Assembly: GCA_964023275.1 (NCBI GenBank)
Contig: OZ029929.1
Location: forward strand, 3,165,844 to 3,229,843
Direction: 5' to 3'
DNA from: Norana najaformis
Taxonomy: Eukaryota; Annelida; Clitellata; Crassiclitellata; Hormogastridae
DNA length: 64,000 nucleotides
Part shown: positions 36,701-47,090 of the stretch, piece after piece
How positions within the stretch are numbered: position 1 is the first letter of the stretch
How the letters are laid out: each line of letters starts with the position of its first letter
Position numbers and translations under genes: made by a program
Notes under the pieces: model-generated
The model's database searches: none
Seen by the model: only the letters and a program-made list of their open reading frames with translations
Told to the model about the DNA's origin: nothing

Positions 36701-37951
36701 GAATCACCCAACTCAACAAGTGAGACACCCAAGTTTTAAAGACGTAAGCCATTCATACTTTTTCTGTTGCTGTGGAGCGTCTGGTGACAGAAATTCAGTT
36801 TTCAGTGAGGAGTTTATTAACGCCATCCAAGACTGCTCTTCCGCAGAGGCACTGGACACCAGCTGTACAGACAAGTGAAAAGAGAAACTGTCAAATGAAG
36901 TGTAGATTTGAGTATCTCATCAGCATAGAAAATTTGTAAAAAATATATCCCAAAGAATGACTGTCAAGCAGTGTACCTAGTGGTGTGGTGTACAAACAAC
37001 GGAGGACCAAGCATGGAACCCTGCGGGACACCACTTGCCAACATAGCACTAGACGAATAATTACCATTTAAATGCGCTGATGGAGTGCATGGGCTAAGAT
37101 AAATAGGAAACCAATTTAGGATGGGACAACAAAGTCACTGCTGATTCTTACAGCCTTTGACTAGAAATTCTATTAAACTAAGTGGGAGGAATTGGGTTGG
37201 GGTGGGAGGGGTAGGATAGGACTGTGCAACTTACTGGCTTAAGACCTCGAGGCTCTGAAGCTGGAATCAGCCATGAATAGTTTGTTATATAACCGGTTCT
37301 GTGTAACTTGACCTGCAGTGCAATACAACTTTATATGGATTTGTGTTTGTGTGCATTTAGGGGTGCTTGAGTCCATCCAACGTGATGTCACCATCTCCAT
37401 GTCCAGGTCTTTCCACAAGCCTCAGTCGATTTGACAGTGTTCGTCGTCGTCAGTTGATTCGACTGAGGAAACGATCCAACTGGTTCCTCAGCCCTGACGT
37501 CAGTCACGACTCTCGCAGCGCTCTGAGCAGCCTTGAAGCTTCTGGTGGTGGCATTTCCTCCATGGACCCTGCATCTTCTGAAGCAGCAACGTCTGATGGC
37601 ACCATGTCAGACTGTATTCCAGCCTCAGATGGAATTCGAATTTCGTCAGACCTTGATTGTCCATTTGATGAGAGTACTACATTGTTCCGTTCAACTGATC
37701 CTGTGTTGCGACGGCTTCAGCAGAAGCAACGTGGCCCAACAGATGAGCTGAAAGAAGCAGAGACAGGTTGTCAGCAGCCGCCCCAATCATCTATAGATGT
37801 GCCAATGCCTAACAAAGGACTAGAAACTGACCGGGCAGCCATGCTTCATAATCTGCCTCAGGAGAATAAAGACGTGAGGGATGGACGGACTCGATATTTT
37901 GTGGTTGAGAACTATTACGGCTCTGCAATTGACAACCGAATGCAAAGTTAG
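18962..37951 (+). CDS. RhoGAP-domain protein, complete seven-exon gene (524 aa)
   Basis: The protein should stimulate GTP hydrolysis by a Rho-family GTPase in the cytosol. Coding exons: 18962-19044, 28845-28908, 29740-29901, 30079-30188, 32004-32341, 35576-35802 and 37361-37951, together 1575 nt ending in TAG. Every junction keeps frame and every intron is GT-AG. The RhoGAP domain spans about residues 30-230. It opens with KFGVTLADSLKDD, carries LFRRPGN with the presumed arginine finger Arg67, and has VVKKFLLKIPGGIFG around the exon 3/4 junction. Later come LTALLFGTWFRIV and a DDFGVGKMFG helix. The position normally held by Asn in the NLAxxxxP motif reads ESVAKSVAGSLF, so that Asn is replaced. 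Residues 250-524 are Ser/Pro-rich with a basic RRRQLIRLRKR patch. The fold of the domain and the LFRRPGN style resemble ARHGAP20/TAGAP-type proteins, but orthology is not established. The first exon is assigned mainly by phase fit. Confidence 0.8.
19305..19517 (-). mobile_element. Possible decayed RT fragment
   Basis: The minus frame LQPLQIMLNSFYAREASLQH then STISAHWF has the spacing of the LQ.LQN.AAR......H.....LHW block of L2-type RTs, but with few identities. This is a weak call. Confidence 0.25.
21120..21620 (-). mobile_element. L2-like LINE relic (RT palm)
   Basis: The + strand reads GATGACATGTAAGTTTAAAT, then ATCATCTGCATAGAAATGATA, then AGAACCCTGCCGCATGTC. This is a diverged copy of 36880-37050, which on the minus strand encodes the SGVPQGSMLGP motif and a YADE-type box. 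All frames are broken. Confidence 0.55.
22360..22495. repeat. Recent 68-bp tandem duplication
   Basis: Units 22360-22427 and 22428-22495 are identical except one base (CTACATAAAC versus CTACGTAAAC). The GGTGCTACATAAAC part recalls LINE 3' ends on the + strand. A diverged relative (GGTGCTATATGAAT) lies at 22584-22597. Confidence 0.85.
23024..23070. repeat. AC dinucleotide microsatellite
   Basis: About 23 uninterrupted AC units in intron 1 of the RhoGAP gene. Confidence 0.95.
24748..24778. repeat. TTA microsatellite
   Basis: About ten TTA units in intron 1 of the RhoGAP gene. No clear LINE tail is attached. Confidence 0.9.
27565..27740 (-). mobile_element. LINE 3' tail
   Basis: ATTGTATTGTATTTGATAAC then TTATATAGCGCTTCTTGCAG and AGGCACTTCCAGCATGAGAG then AAGAACGTCTTTAAACAACG. 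The last phrase is also found in the inverted pair at 62051-62298. It is a 5'-truncated L2/CR1-like copy in reverse orientation with an (ATTGT)n end. Confidence 0.6.
28845..28908 (+). CDS. RhoGAP gene exon 2 (start of RhoGAP domain)
   Basis: Encodes VKFGVTLADSLKDDTVPDPL and a final V. This is the opening helix region of a RhoGAP domain, of the form FGV.L.......P.PL. It directly precedes EMLVYLAREG in exon 3. The acceptor is TTTATTTAAG. The donor GTCTGT is weak, which is the only blemish in the gene model. Confidence 0.75.
29160..29270 (-). mobile_element. RT C-terminal relic, short
   Basis: The + sequence CCTTCTGTCCTCAAGCAGGT then CCAGGAATCCAATGATGCCA parallels CTGCCCTCAGGCAGGTTCAA at 17583 onwards. 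On the minus strand it reads EEWHHW..PA.GQK, a decayed form of the EWRHxTFEPAEGRE end. It lies in intron 2 of the RhoGAP gene. Confidence 0.45.
29740..29901 (+). CDS. RhoGAP gene exon 3 (arginine finger)
   Basis: 54 codons in phase 0, from EMLVYLAREGVTTNDLFRRP to NFYTLASVVK, with acceptor TTTGTTAG and donor GTGAGA. The FRRPGN loop holds the catalytic arginine finger of RhoGAP domains. TLASVVK begins the helix that carries a conserved Lys. Confidence 0.88.
30079..30188 (+). CDS. RhoGAP gene exon 4
   Basis: Encodes KFLLKIPGGIFGPDIEYQLL and QVLQLDNRMQQHNAIH, with acceptor GATGTTTTAG and donor GTATAC. The KFLxxIPG segment is the usual partner of the preceding VVK. The exon leaves two bases (AG) that join the C of exon 5 to give Ser. 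Intron 3 before it is only 177 bp. Confidence 0.85.
30560..31870 (-). mobile_element. L2-like LINE relic in RhoGAP intron 4
   Basis: On the minus strand: a 5' region (31330-31790) homologous to 5700-6190, an endonuclease trace (ETWPHPDN near 31010), then an RT start with GPHPTSLLKECF and LNYCPFSIFNFISKIL at 30600-30830 (compare NYRPISNLPFISKIL). The palm is missing and stops are frequent. It fills most of the 1.8-kb intron. Confidence 0.65.
32004..32341 (+). CDS. RhoGAP gene exon 5
   Basis: Starts IISNLSPPVQKLTALLFGTW (the L..LP......L..L... helix of RhoGAP domains). It continues through MSSESVAKSVAGSLFHT, where most active family members have Asn in place of the first Ser of the motif, and HAVHILQILIDDFGVGKMFG, and ends in LPAEKSLTE with donor GTAAGC. 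The sequence is not disrupted. Confidence 0.85.
32860..33125 (-). mobile_element. LINE 3' tail relic
   Basis: TAATCTAATCTGAGGACTTC then TATGTCACTG resembles the end at 4157-4185. The following GCATCAGTCAGTCGTTTGCT parallels GGCACCAGTCGATGGTCGCT. A strongly decayed 3' UTR follows. It lies in intron 5 of the RhoGAP gene. Confidence 0.5.
33513..34948 (-). mobile_element. pogo/Tigger-like DNA transposon remnant
   Basis: On the minus strand the element starts CAGTGCAAATCAC at 34948, next to a TA dinucleotide (34949-34950), and contains CGCTTAAGACGAAATG. The other end (33513) starts CAGTGTGG and carries GGTTAAGATGAAAG, so the ends are related inverted repeats. Between them, at about 33880-34005, the minus strand encodes VSLTVKLQLLEAVDSNNQSK, then TEICKMFGIPNLNLSTI and a stop. 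That is the N-terminal psq/CENP-B-type helix-turn-helix of pogo/Tigger transposases. The rest of the transposase is gone. A LINE 5' fragment lies inside. Confidence 0.75.
34188..34290 (+). repeat. Inverted copy of 31665-31775 (LINE 5' segment)
   Basis: The + strand TTTTGTGTGCTGACAGATAA then GTTTTCTTTTACACCTGTAC and TTTGGCCCTAATTCGGTGTA is close to the exact reverse complement of 31665-31775. Both are the 5' region of the same L2-like family. The copy sits inside the pogo remnant. Confidence 0.7.
35576..35802 (+). CDS. RhoGAP gene exon 6
   Basis: Phase-1 entry completes a Ser codon, then ITEDEFYSLSHPVISSKPSS and a long Ser/Pro-rich stretch to LSAPEVNQ and donor GTAAAT. It is probably disordered and may be phosphorylated. 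No domain is recognised. Confidence 0.8.
36030..37135 (-). mobile_element. L2-like LINE relic in RhoGAP intron 6
   Basis: On the minus strand: SGVPQGSMLGPPLF near 37030, a YADE-type box near 36920, then HTNYCNSLLVGLTEHT near 36530, HIIPVLKSLHWFPLRQRIYF near 36440, YKTLKSGQP, and a 3' end with CTATACAGAAGTTCC near 36060. The motif order is that of L2/CR1 RTs. Frameshifts are present. Confidence 0.75.
37361..37951 (+). CDS. RhoGAP gene exon 7 (stop codon)
   Basis: Begins GCLSPSNVMSPSPCPGLSTS after acceptor GTGCATTTAG. It carries a basic patch RRRQLIRLRKRSNWFLSP, a Ser-rich segment and a final VVENYYGSAIDNRMQS before TAG at 37949-37951. The 196 codons are open in phase 0 as exon 6 requires. Confidence 0.85.
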   Translation, partial: GCLSPSNVMSPSPCPGLSTSLSRFDSVRRRQLIRLRKRSNWFLSPDVSHDSRSALSSLEASGGGISSMDPASSEAATSDGTMSDCIPASDGIRISSDLDCPFDESTTLFRSTDPVLRRLQQKQRGPTDELKEAETGCQQPPQSSIDVPMPNKGLETDRAAMLHNLPQENKDVRDGRTRYFVVENYYGSAIDNRMQS

Positions 37952-40950
37952 CTCACACTGAGTAGACAAGATGCACATGAATTTAATGCATTTATCGTTC
38001 TATATATTATGTGAGTTCAGGTTAAGACAATCCCTGTGGAGACGCCGCAGCCATTTTCAGATTCCGAGTTGTGAGGTGGGATGCAATGTGTTCTTGTAGC
38101 CTCAAGTTGGACATTTTGCCTTTTTCTATTTTTATAGGTTCTCTCTTGTATTTGTTTAGTTTTTCTATTTTCCCTTCTCCAGTTTCCCATGTTTGTAAAT
38201 TTTTGGCCGGATTCCCACCAACCCTTCCTTGCTTGCTCACTCGCTCTTTTCGTCTTATGCATTTGTGTGTGTACTATACACGTGTTTTTAGACAATATGC
38301 AGTTATAAAAATTGATACTGTTAGTTTTAAATAGTTCTTGTAAAGATGAATTGAGTAGTCAGTCATTTTTTGTTTCAGTTCTTAAAATTATTCTGTGTCA
38401 TTTATCTCTTCCAGGTCCTGTTCTGCTGATCATCATTTATTTGTGCCACCCTCCATTGTACACTACATTTACATATTCTGCACTTTACAGAGTGTTGTCT
38501 TATTTTACCTGTGTTTACTATTGTAATGTTTATGCAATGCTCCGAAGTACATATGCATCTTTGCTCTCGTATTTTCATTCAGAAGGCTTTTATGCGAGAT
38601 TTCTACTGGTGCAAAATCCTAAAATCAAATGTTAATGGAATCAAATGGTTTCACTGAAAAAGGGCTTAGAAAGGAAAGGATTGGAGTCGATTGAGGAGCT
38701 GTTCAGTCGGATATCAGAAAATGAAGAGATTTATGCTATCACTAGTGCACGGTCAATTTGCTGTACATGGCCCCATCATCTGCAGTAGCTGTAGATTTTA
38801 ACCAGTTTTTCTGCTTTTTTTAGTAGGTTCCACTGTAGAGACCACTTCATACCATCTGTCCTCTATTATACTCAGATTCTGATCGTCTGTCTTGGTTGTC
38901 TGAATATTTACAATTGTATATTACTAAATGAATATTCAGATCACGTTAGGTTTGAGTAGTTGAATCTGCTGTGTTTTTTGCCCTGCAATGAGTGTTTTTC
39001 TTACTTACTGTCAACATTCTAACTGTCTGTATGTCTTGCATTTCTTGGCTGTGGATCTTTGAAAATCCAGAGCCATCTGTACCTGTCTGTCTCAATGGAG
39101 CAAGGAAGCAGTGGATCAGCGTTGAAGTTCCTCGTTGTCGGACAACTGGCAGATACACGCTAAATATTAGATTTTTATTGTAAATTACAAGCAGCCATGA
39201 AAAGATTACTACCAACACAAATATTAATTAAACTTTAGAGAATAACTATAATTATTGCCTTTTGTAATTTTATTGTTTTTTATTGTTTTTATTGTATCTT
39301 TCTACGTTTTCTTGTGTTTTGAGTATATTGGTTAAATTTCATCCAGCTTATTGTGCTATTGTCATTAGCTGCAGTGTTGTGAAATTCTTTAGAAACTCTG
39401 TCAGTTGCTTTGCTTCAAAAATACTCGCCTGTTTCACTGATAGAAGATTTTTTATGCATTTCTTCCTGAAGTATTTGTAACTAGTTAAAAGGAAATTGTA
39501 AAATAATTGTCTGATTTAATGGAAAGTAACTGTCTTAATAAAAAGCAGCTTTCACATAGTGTCTGAAAGGTGCATTGGCAGTGGTCTGATTCTTGTGCTT
39601 TGGCTTCGACATGCTTCACTTGAAGAGGAATAATGTTCTATTAAAAGACACCAGTTTTTAGATAGAGTTTGAGATATCTACCTATTCAGCACTGAATTAA
39701 ATTATGTATATTTTTATTTCATCTTTCTTGATGGAGGCAGTTCTTTGATTTGCCTTACAAGAAGTTCCTTTGCGAGGTGGTTTCTTCTGTCGGGTACAGC
39801 AAGTCCATACGAAATGGTTTTGGTCATGTCCACAGAGACGTGAACTACAATCTTGCAGAACTCAGTCACCAAGTAGAGCAGTAGAATTTAAACTTCCGGA
39901 AGAAGTGAAGGTTCTCTAATGGTAATTTGTCACTAAACCATTCGGTGCAGTTTCCAATTTTCAAAATCCAAAGTAACACAGGTTCGATCGCTAGAAGATA
40001 GGCATTCGAATGTTGATAATTGCGATGATCACTTCAAACATCCTCCTCAAATATATGACAATATAGCCAAATTCCATGGCCAAGTTTAAATGATAATTAA
40101 TTAGTTTAGTTGATTTAAATGAACTATCAACTGCATTTGACAGATTCTTTCAACTCCTCAAAACATCCCTTCTTACTTTGTAACGTCCATAACTACTGTT
40201 CTCCTAAACCTGTCCTCTTCGATTTTTTTTTATTTTGATATGGTTGCATTAGTTTCCATGTTGACTGCTTTCATCACCAACTCCATTATAATTGTTTTTA
40301 GTTTAAACAGTAGACATGTCACCCTGCGTATATAAATATATTTACAATTTATGATTATGGTGCTGAATTATTATTATAATATGTAATAAAATACTAAAAA
40401 AGCATGTTATTTGAATGAAGTAAGATCAGCACACCATAAAATTACTAGTTTATTGCCATGTCATTTTATAAAACCTAGGAACAATAAACAGGAACTTTAA
40501 AGAAGTATGGAAATTCCAGCTTATTTGCTGCAACTTCAGTCAACATACCTGCTAAGTGTTCCGGCATCGGTTCTCGAGATTGTTATTGTATCGTCTGACT
40601 CGTCATCTCGGGGAGTCTGCCCGGCAAGGTTACACATAATCAGATTTCATGCCCTTTCTGGACACCACTGACATTTACTTGAGAAGGTAGGAGGTCTCCA
40701 TTGGAACACGTCACGTATTTCTTCAGCCTATGCTTCAACTCCATAACAAGCGCGGATCCTTCACAGTTCCAAGCACCAACAGTTTCCTATGCGAAAATTA
40801 CAGATGGTGTGTGTGATTTTTCGATGATTCAGCATGTTTTAAGTGCTTTCGTATTGGACATTTCCATGACGCCTTGCCGATGAGTTATCAGGTTGTTGAC
40901 TTGTTTGTAACTGGGTTCAAGTTGTATACTCGGAGGCGGTCCCAGCCCAG
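37952..40950. other. 3' UTR and flank of the RhoGAP gene, no gene seen
   Basis: AT-rich sequence without recognisable coding motifs. The proximal part should be 3' UTR. The open frames here carry no domain. A candidate polyadenylation signal is listed separately. Confidence 0.5.
39537..39542 (+). promoter_or_regulatory. Candidate polyadenylation signal for the RhoGAP gene
   Basis: AATAAA about 1.6 kb after the stop codon, in an AT-rich context. It would imply a long 3' UTR. No transcript evidence is available, and other signals may be used. Confidence 0.3.
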
Positions 40951-40979
40951 CCTCGGCGAAAGAGAACAGTTCTCAACTG

Positions 40980-41960
40980 TCGGTGAAAGGTGCATCTAGC
41001 AACCCTCGCCACAAGGACACGTAGATTCAGCGGGAGACCATTTCATGCAGAGTGCCCAACCACTGAGAAGTCGCGACGTTGCATCGTTGCCGAGCATGCG
41101 AAAGAAACAATTTCACCTTTGGCCGCGGAACGAAGATTTCCGCTTCAAGGCAAACTGGAAACGAGGCAACAGAACTCACGCAAGTAGGATGGTGCATCCC
41201 CCAACTGGCTAAAAGCACCCGACTGAGCCAGCCCTACACCGAAGTCGGAAATTTCGATCTGCTGCGAAACCGGCAGCCAATGCAGTACATCACTTATATA
41301 ATGCGACACATGGCAGATAACGTTGGAAATGCCAGGTGGTTTGAAGACATCCAAACTCCAAGCACCACCGTAGCCCACTGCAGCACAGGCACGAGCTGTG
41401 CATATAAGCCTTGATTTCAACAGCATAGAATTGGCTCACAACACCACTGAAGGCCAGGGCAGCTACAATATCGAGTTACAGTATGTAGAGCAGTGGGTCA
41501 AGAACGGACCCCTGAGGTAGGCCAAAGGGAGTGGCAGCCCAGTGGGATTGAGTTGACCCAAAGACAGCGCAGGATATACACCTATGTAAAAAATGATCGA
41601 AGCCAGTCAAGTGGCTTGCCAGATGCACCAAATGAAATGGATGATCCTTGAATAAGAACGTCGTGATTGACTGTGTAAAACACCGCACTGACATCAAACA
41701 GAGCCAGAAGGGTAACCTGGGCCCTATCCGTGGCGCCAGAAAGCAGGCGTATCAAGAGGGACTCAGTCGAGTGTTTTTTCCTAAAACCTGACTAATTAGC
41801 CGGGAGCAAATTGCTAGATTCTACATACAGCGCTATTTGAGAAGATAGAAGTTTTTCAATAATTTTTGACAAGAATGTCACGTTAGCTATAGGTCGATAG
41901 TTGACCCTGTCACTTGGAGCGAGTTCCTCGCGCTTCAAGGAAGTATATTAGAACGCTTTT
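40980..41960 (-). mobile_element. LINE relic, RT palm and thumb
   Basis: On the minus strand: LLALFDVSAVFYTVNHDVLI (motif A) near 41700, GLPQGSVLDPLLYIL (motif B) near 41490, DVLHWLPVSQQIE near 41270, and a C-terminal stretch to about 41000. Single-base damage interrupts the frame in several places. Confidence 0.75.
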
Positions 41961-42419
41961 GAGAATCTGGTAGAATGCCCTCTTGAAGTGAGCGGTTGCA
42001 GAGAAGCATGAGGAATGCAAGAAGATCTTCCACGTATTCTTATATAAGGAATGGCAGCAGAGGATCATGCTCGCATGACTTCGCTGGAGACGAGAGGACG
42101 AGGTCACGGAGTTCATCTCTGCTCATATTTCCATCTATATGCGGGACACTTTGCAATGGTTACATATATCTAAACGCATCTAATTTAAGATCTTATCTTT
42201 ATGTGAGACTGTTTGGTGGGAATTGCCCCATCCTATCTGGGGTCTTTTTGTACCTTTGCGGCTTTGTCTCATCTATTCTTGTTTGTAGTTCCCTTCGTTC
42301 AGCTGCTCGTGGTGCCCTTGTTGTTCATCGGGCTATGCCCTCTACTAACCAGCATAGAAGCTTTGCTTTCATTGATCCTGCATCCTAGAACAGCCTTCCT
42401 TACAAGACTAGAAATAACC

Positions 42420-43800
42420 AACTAGGGCAGCAGCTGCAGTAGCTGGGCCGTGGACATAGGCCTGGATTTCATCAGCATATTGATGTGAGGTAACCCCTTT
42501 TGAGGAAAAGACTTCACCCATGTCAGCCGTATACAGAATATAAAGAAGCGGGGCTCAGACGGAACCCTGCGGGAGTCCAGAGAGTATAGTGGACCAGGGA
42601 AAATGGATTGGTCCAAATATGACGGCGGTCAGAGAGAAAAGAACAGACCCAGCTAAGCAAAAGTCCCGAGATGCCAAGGAAGTTTCCAGACACCCAGAAG
42701 AACAGAGTATGCTAGAGTATCAAAAGCCGCACCGACATCAGAGAGCAAGCAGTGGAACATGACTACGATCAAATGTCCAAACACCTCGGTGGGTAGGCGT
42801 GTGATAAGTGTCTGCGTGGAATGAAATCGACGGAAACTGGACTGGTGAGGGGGTAATCGAGAGTTAGATACGAGGTAAGGCGTAATTTGACAGCAGATTA
42901 CTCTTTTAACCATTTTCGATGGGTAAGTCAGGTTTGAAATCGATCGGTAATTAGCCATGATAGCAGGATCAAGGCAAGGGCGTTTGAGAGGCAGCAGCCC
43001 TGTCCAAGGATGCGTCGTAGAGCATAGGTGGGCTGAGTGTGAAGACGAGGAAGTGTGAACCGTAGGAGACTGATCTGAGAGAATAGGAGATTCGATAACC
43101 ACATCCAAGATGACGCAATTATCTCGCGTAATGACAACATCAAACCAGCCTATAAGAGTATGCGTGGGTTCGGCGATTAGCATCACTTCAAATTGTTTGA
43201 GAAGGTCACTGAAATTGGGAGGTTCAGAGGAGTCAGGATTCTCCTGATGTATATTTAGATCCCCAGTGACATCAATTTAGAATTGCAAGTAGCCAAAACT
43301 TCTAGGACGGAGGAGAGTTCAGTGAAAAACAGTTACGAGAGTGGAGAAGATCCAGGGCGATAGATGGAGAGAAGTACAGGAGAGGCACAAGGCCGCGAAT
43401 GTAGTCGGTTGAATCGGAAGGGGAGTAGTTCTGGTGGAAATTGAGACCGCCTAGTTTTGAGTCAATGTGTCCGGATGGAGGCTGGAGGGACGCGGAAGGT
43501 CAGTGAAGAGGTATCCTGGAGGAGCAGCACAAGGTACTGGAACGTCTTGAGAAGAGGAATAAAACAGTGGTCACAAGTACTGTATGTCCAATTCGTGTAA
43601 CAATATGGTGTTCGCAACTTTCGTGTATTTATTTCCCAGAGAACGTACATTCCAAACTGCTTCGTTAATTCTGCCCTCAGGAGAGTGAGGTCGCGGAGAC
43701 TGCGATTAGACGGAGAGAGAGGGCGTGAAGACGATCGAAAAGCATACAAATCAAGTTGAGCACATTGCTGCTATGTCAGAGAGGGTTGCTGCATGCCCTT
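42420..43800 (-). mobile_element. LINE relic with endonuclease fused to RT by deletion
   Basis: The minus frame 43186-42653 contains the endonuclease end AEPTHTLIGWFDVVITRD and VIESPILSDQSP. It runs directly into RT residues RPCLDPAIMANYRSISNLTY, then QSSFRRFHSTQTLI and LLSDVGAAFDTLAYSVLL. The EN-RT linker has been lost. Further along, VPSEPRFFIF and a split ADD-type box lie at 42430-42560. Upstream remains extend to about 43750. The element is dead. Confidence 0.75.
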
Positions 43801-43859
43801 TCCAGCCCGGGTACAACTCATATACAGCTGCAGCCGATTTGAAAGGTGTTAAGGTGTTG

Positions 43860-44400
43860 GTGACACTCCCATTTGCCGTTCCATCTCCTCGAATTTAAGC
43901 GCCAGTATTATATTGTCCATAAACTTGTCTCAGCAGCTAAATCCACCTACTTGTCTCGTTTGGTCTCTGAATGCTCCTCTTCTGGGTTATTATAGCAGAT
44001 GGTGAAGAAGGTCTCGCACAATGACATATGCAATATTCCACCTAGCTCTTCGTCACACTCTTCCCTTGCCAACAGGTTCCTACGATTCTTTTCTTACAAG
44101 ATCTCAGCCAAAAGACAGCTTTTCCAATGTTCCTTCATCCTACTCTAAATCTCCTCCATCGGTACTCAGCTTACTCCAACTGAGATTCGCAATCTAATTT
44201 TCTCGTCCCCTAATAAAAGTGTGCCTTATATCTTATTCCTACCCTACGACCCTTCTAAAAAATGCATCGGTGTCTTGAGCCCAATTATCACATCCATAGT
44301 CAACCTCCGGCTCGCTGAAGGCTCCTTCCTCTTTTCTTGAAACACTATCTCCCATGATGATCCAAGCCCAAGATCCAAATATCTAAGGGTCGTGAATATT
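43860..44400 (+). mobile_element. L2-like LINE fragment, EN-RT linker and RT start
   Basis: On the + strand: AKSTYLSRLVSECSS, LANRFLRFFSYKISA, LTPTEIRNLIFSSPNKS, KKCIGVLSPIITSIVNLRLA and EGSF. The last two are the conserved L2 sequence before the first RT motif. The orientation is opposite to its neighbours at 40980-43800. Confidence 0.7.
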
Positions 44401-44879
44401 TATAAGAATGGTAAATTGGAGCGTATTTATACGCTTCTAGGGCCGTGATCAATAAAATCTCCATAAAACTAGTTAATAAAAATATTTAGGCCTACATCAC
44501 TTGTTACTTTGCATAATTAGTTATGTACACGACTTCAACTTAGGGCAACAAGAGACGTGTTAAATTAAATGTCGTTACAGGGCATCACTTTAATATTGAA
44601 AATAGAAATATTTATACAGCGGACTTGTAGTTTGATAGCTAACACAACAAGGTATGTAAATAAGCAAAGAACTCATCTTGACCCATTTTATGCCTACTTG
44701 CCTTCTGAGAGCGTTTCTTGCAAATTTGCTTTTCCTTCTTCCTGAGGGTTTTCTAATGCACGGTCGTATATTGTAAAAAGGTATTCGGAATTGTCCCGAT
44801 ATGTAAAGCTCCTGTAACATTACGGTTTGCGTTCTGTATCCAATCACGGCAGTTCAGTCTCAATATAATTCATTTAGCC

Positions 44880-45093
44880 ACTCTGTCTTAAAACGTTCAC
44901 AAGTTGTTTTTATAGTAAAATGCTGCTGTTGGATAATTTTCGTTTTGATTATGTGATTGCGAACGATAAGTAGTGTGGTTTCAGTGGAATGGTGTTTGCG
45001 GTAGGCAGACTGGAAGGGAAGGTACAGGCTGTGCGATGAAAATAATTCTCTTTCTGGTCTTCTGGCAATCATACTTTGTGATTCCCATGACAT
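44880..45093 (-). mobile_element. RT fragment
   Basis: The minus frame has LYLPFQSAYRKHHSTETTLL and IVRNHI, the FQSAYRxxHSTETALL motif of L2/CR1 RTs, preceded by EFLFSSH-like remains. Only this motif region is present. Confidence 0.7.
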
Positions 45094-45404
45094 CTTTGGA
45101 CAACCCCTCTGAGTTGACGCAGCGCTAGTGAATAAGCTGGTGCCCTGAGCTCAGCTTTAAGTTTGCGCTTTAGAACTTTTCGAGAGTACGATTACGGTGC
45201 TAGAATGGTCGGTCAGTACAGTATATTGAAGTTAGTTGATACTACTAGATTTCAAATTGGCTCACTCGTGTATTGCTACCAGTTAACTTCTGCGTTTACT
45301 ATTTGAAGACTACTTTCTCCAAGGTGTGGCTACAGTTATAACACGAGAACATCGTATGAATATCGATCTGAGGGAGCAGGTAACAATGTAAAATTGCTTT
45401 CTAT

Positions 45405-45540
45405 CAAATTGTTCAGGACCACAATTTTTGGAACTCCCTTTCTACTACAAACACACTGTCGTCATCACGTTTCAATATAGAATTTAAGCATTATTTGTTA
45501 AATTTAGACAATCTGTGTAATAATAAAAGACTCTAAAACT
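45405..45540 (+). mobile_element. LINE RT C-terminal end
   Basis: The + frame reads NFWNSLSTTNTLSSSRFNIE then FKHYLLNLDNLC, a form of the final GPxxWNSLP......F...LK..LL segment of CR1-like RTs, followed by an AT-rich tail. Confidence 0.55.
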
Positions 45541-46925
45541 TTTTAGTTTAGTTAAGTTCTTTATTCGTTTTATTTGAGTTGCAATTTAATGGACATAAAT
45601 CGTTTCGCCACCTGAAATACTTCATATGAAAAGGGAACAACCCTGCACAATCCAATCAGTCCTCATTTCACAGACTTATCATTATTCACCTAGGTCATCT
45701 GATTGCCTTTTTCTGGTTATACATAAGACTAGAACTGTTCTTCTTCGGTTGCTGAACCTAGATTTTTAAGTTCTGTCCCTATATCTGTTCGTTCTGCTCA
45801 GTCGCTTGTGTCATTTCGTTCTCAAGACTTGCCATTTTCAAAGTTATCCACCACAGGATGCCTCTCAGTCTTAGTGGACTGATCTTTTGGATATTGACCT
45901 GATTGCGGCTTGGTTTTGGTGCGCAGTCGGTTGATACCGAGGTTGTTAATTGCTAATAAATAATAACTAGGCTAATAATAACAGCAACAAGTCACAACCG
46001 AACAACATTTCCAATGGTTTAGACCGCTTGGAACAAGTTGTCAGTTTCACGTGACACCGAAATTTTAACCACTCGTGCGGTGGTGGCAGTCTGCAGGCGA
46101 CCGACTCAATGCCAGCAGACTCTGCGCAGAGTCGTTGTTAGGGTGAGGGTTATAGTAGTGCCTCTGCAAACAGGTAGCTCCAAACGTTTCCTTCGTTGTG
46201 AGCGGTACATACTCATCTGTATTAAAATCTGAATCGACAGGCCTAAGTTTAGCGTTCTATTTTAGCACACAGGACACCATAAACGCCCCCTACGTTATTG
46301 CGCAGAGCTCTTTCCCGAAAACACATTAATGCTGTGGCTAGGACAACACGAGTAGAGGTATAAAACAAACAGCTACTTCCTGTTAGGCAGACGAGTTCAT
46401 GTACGACGACACTGTGTAGACTGCGAACGTATAAGCCGAGGTTACTGCACAGGTAACATATGTTTACTTACATGTACTACACATATTATCACACAACAAA
46501 TGATTGCAATGTGCATCTCAGAAACTCTTAAATCAATGTTTTATGTACAGCCTGCAGCATGTGATCTTAACGGTTTTCATGCCTAACAGTTTCGATATAG
46601 TATACCTTGTGGATGAGAAGCTGAGCTAAACAGACGGATTATTTAAACATAACATATACTGACTGTTTATACGGCAACTGAACTGGGTAACATTGAAAGA
46701 TTTAAATATTGGTCCCGTTGTTGTATTCTGAACGGGAATGGAATGGCTTGCGTGTCACATGCAGATGTTGCTTCGTTAGTAAGAGTCTCGTGAGCGGAAT
46801 GCTATCTATCGTCTGCATTCCACAGCGCTTGTTAATTATGAGATCATTTTCACATGCAAATGCCTGTCAAACCCGGAAGCTCTTCTAATGGCGACTAGCT
46901 GTTTTCTGTGTCTGTAGGCCTATAT
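45541..46925. other. No gene seen
   Basis: Intergenic sequence of mixed composition. Short open frames have no recognisable motif. Confidence 0.5.
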
Positions 46926-46927
46926 CT

Positions 46928-47090
46928 GTATGTATGTATGTATGTATGTATGTATGTATGTATGTATGTGTGTATGTATGTATGTATGTATGTGTGTATG
47001 TATGTATGTATGTATGTATGTATGTATGTATGTATGTATGTGTGTATGTATGCATGCATGCATGTATTTATGCATATATGTGTGTACGTC
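46928..47090. repeat. TATG tetranucleotide microsatellite
   Basis: About 35-40 units of TATG/TGTA with occasional TGTG and TGCA interruptions. Three reading frames on the + strand are open through it and are artefacts. Confidence 0.95.
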
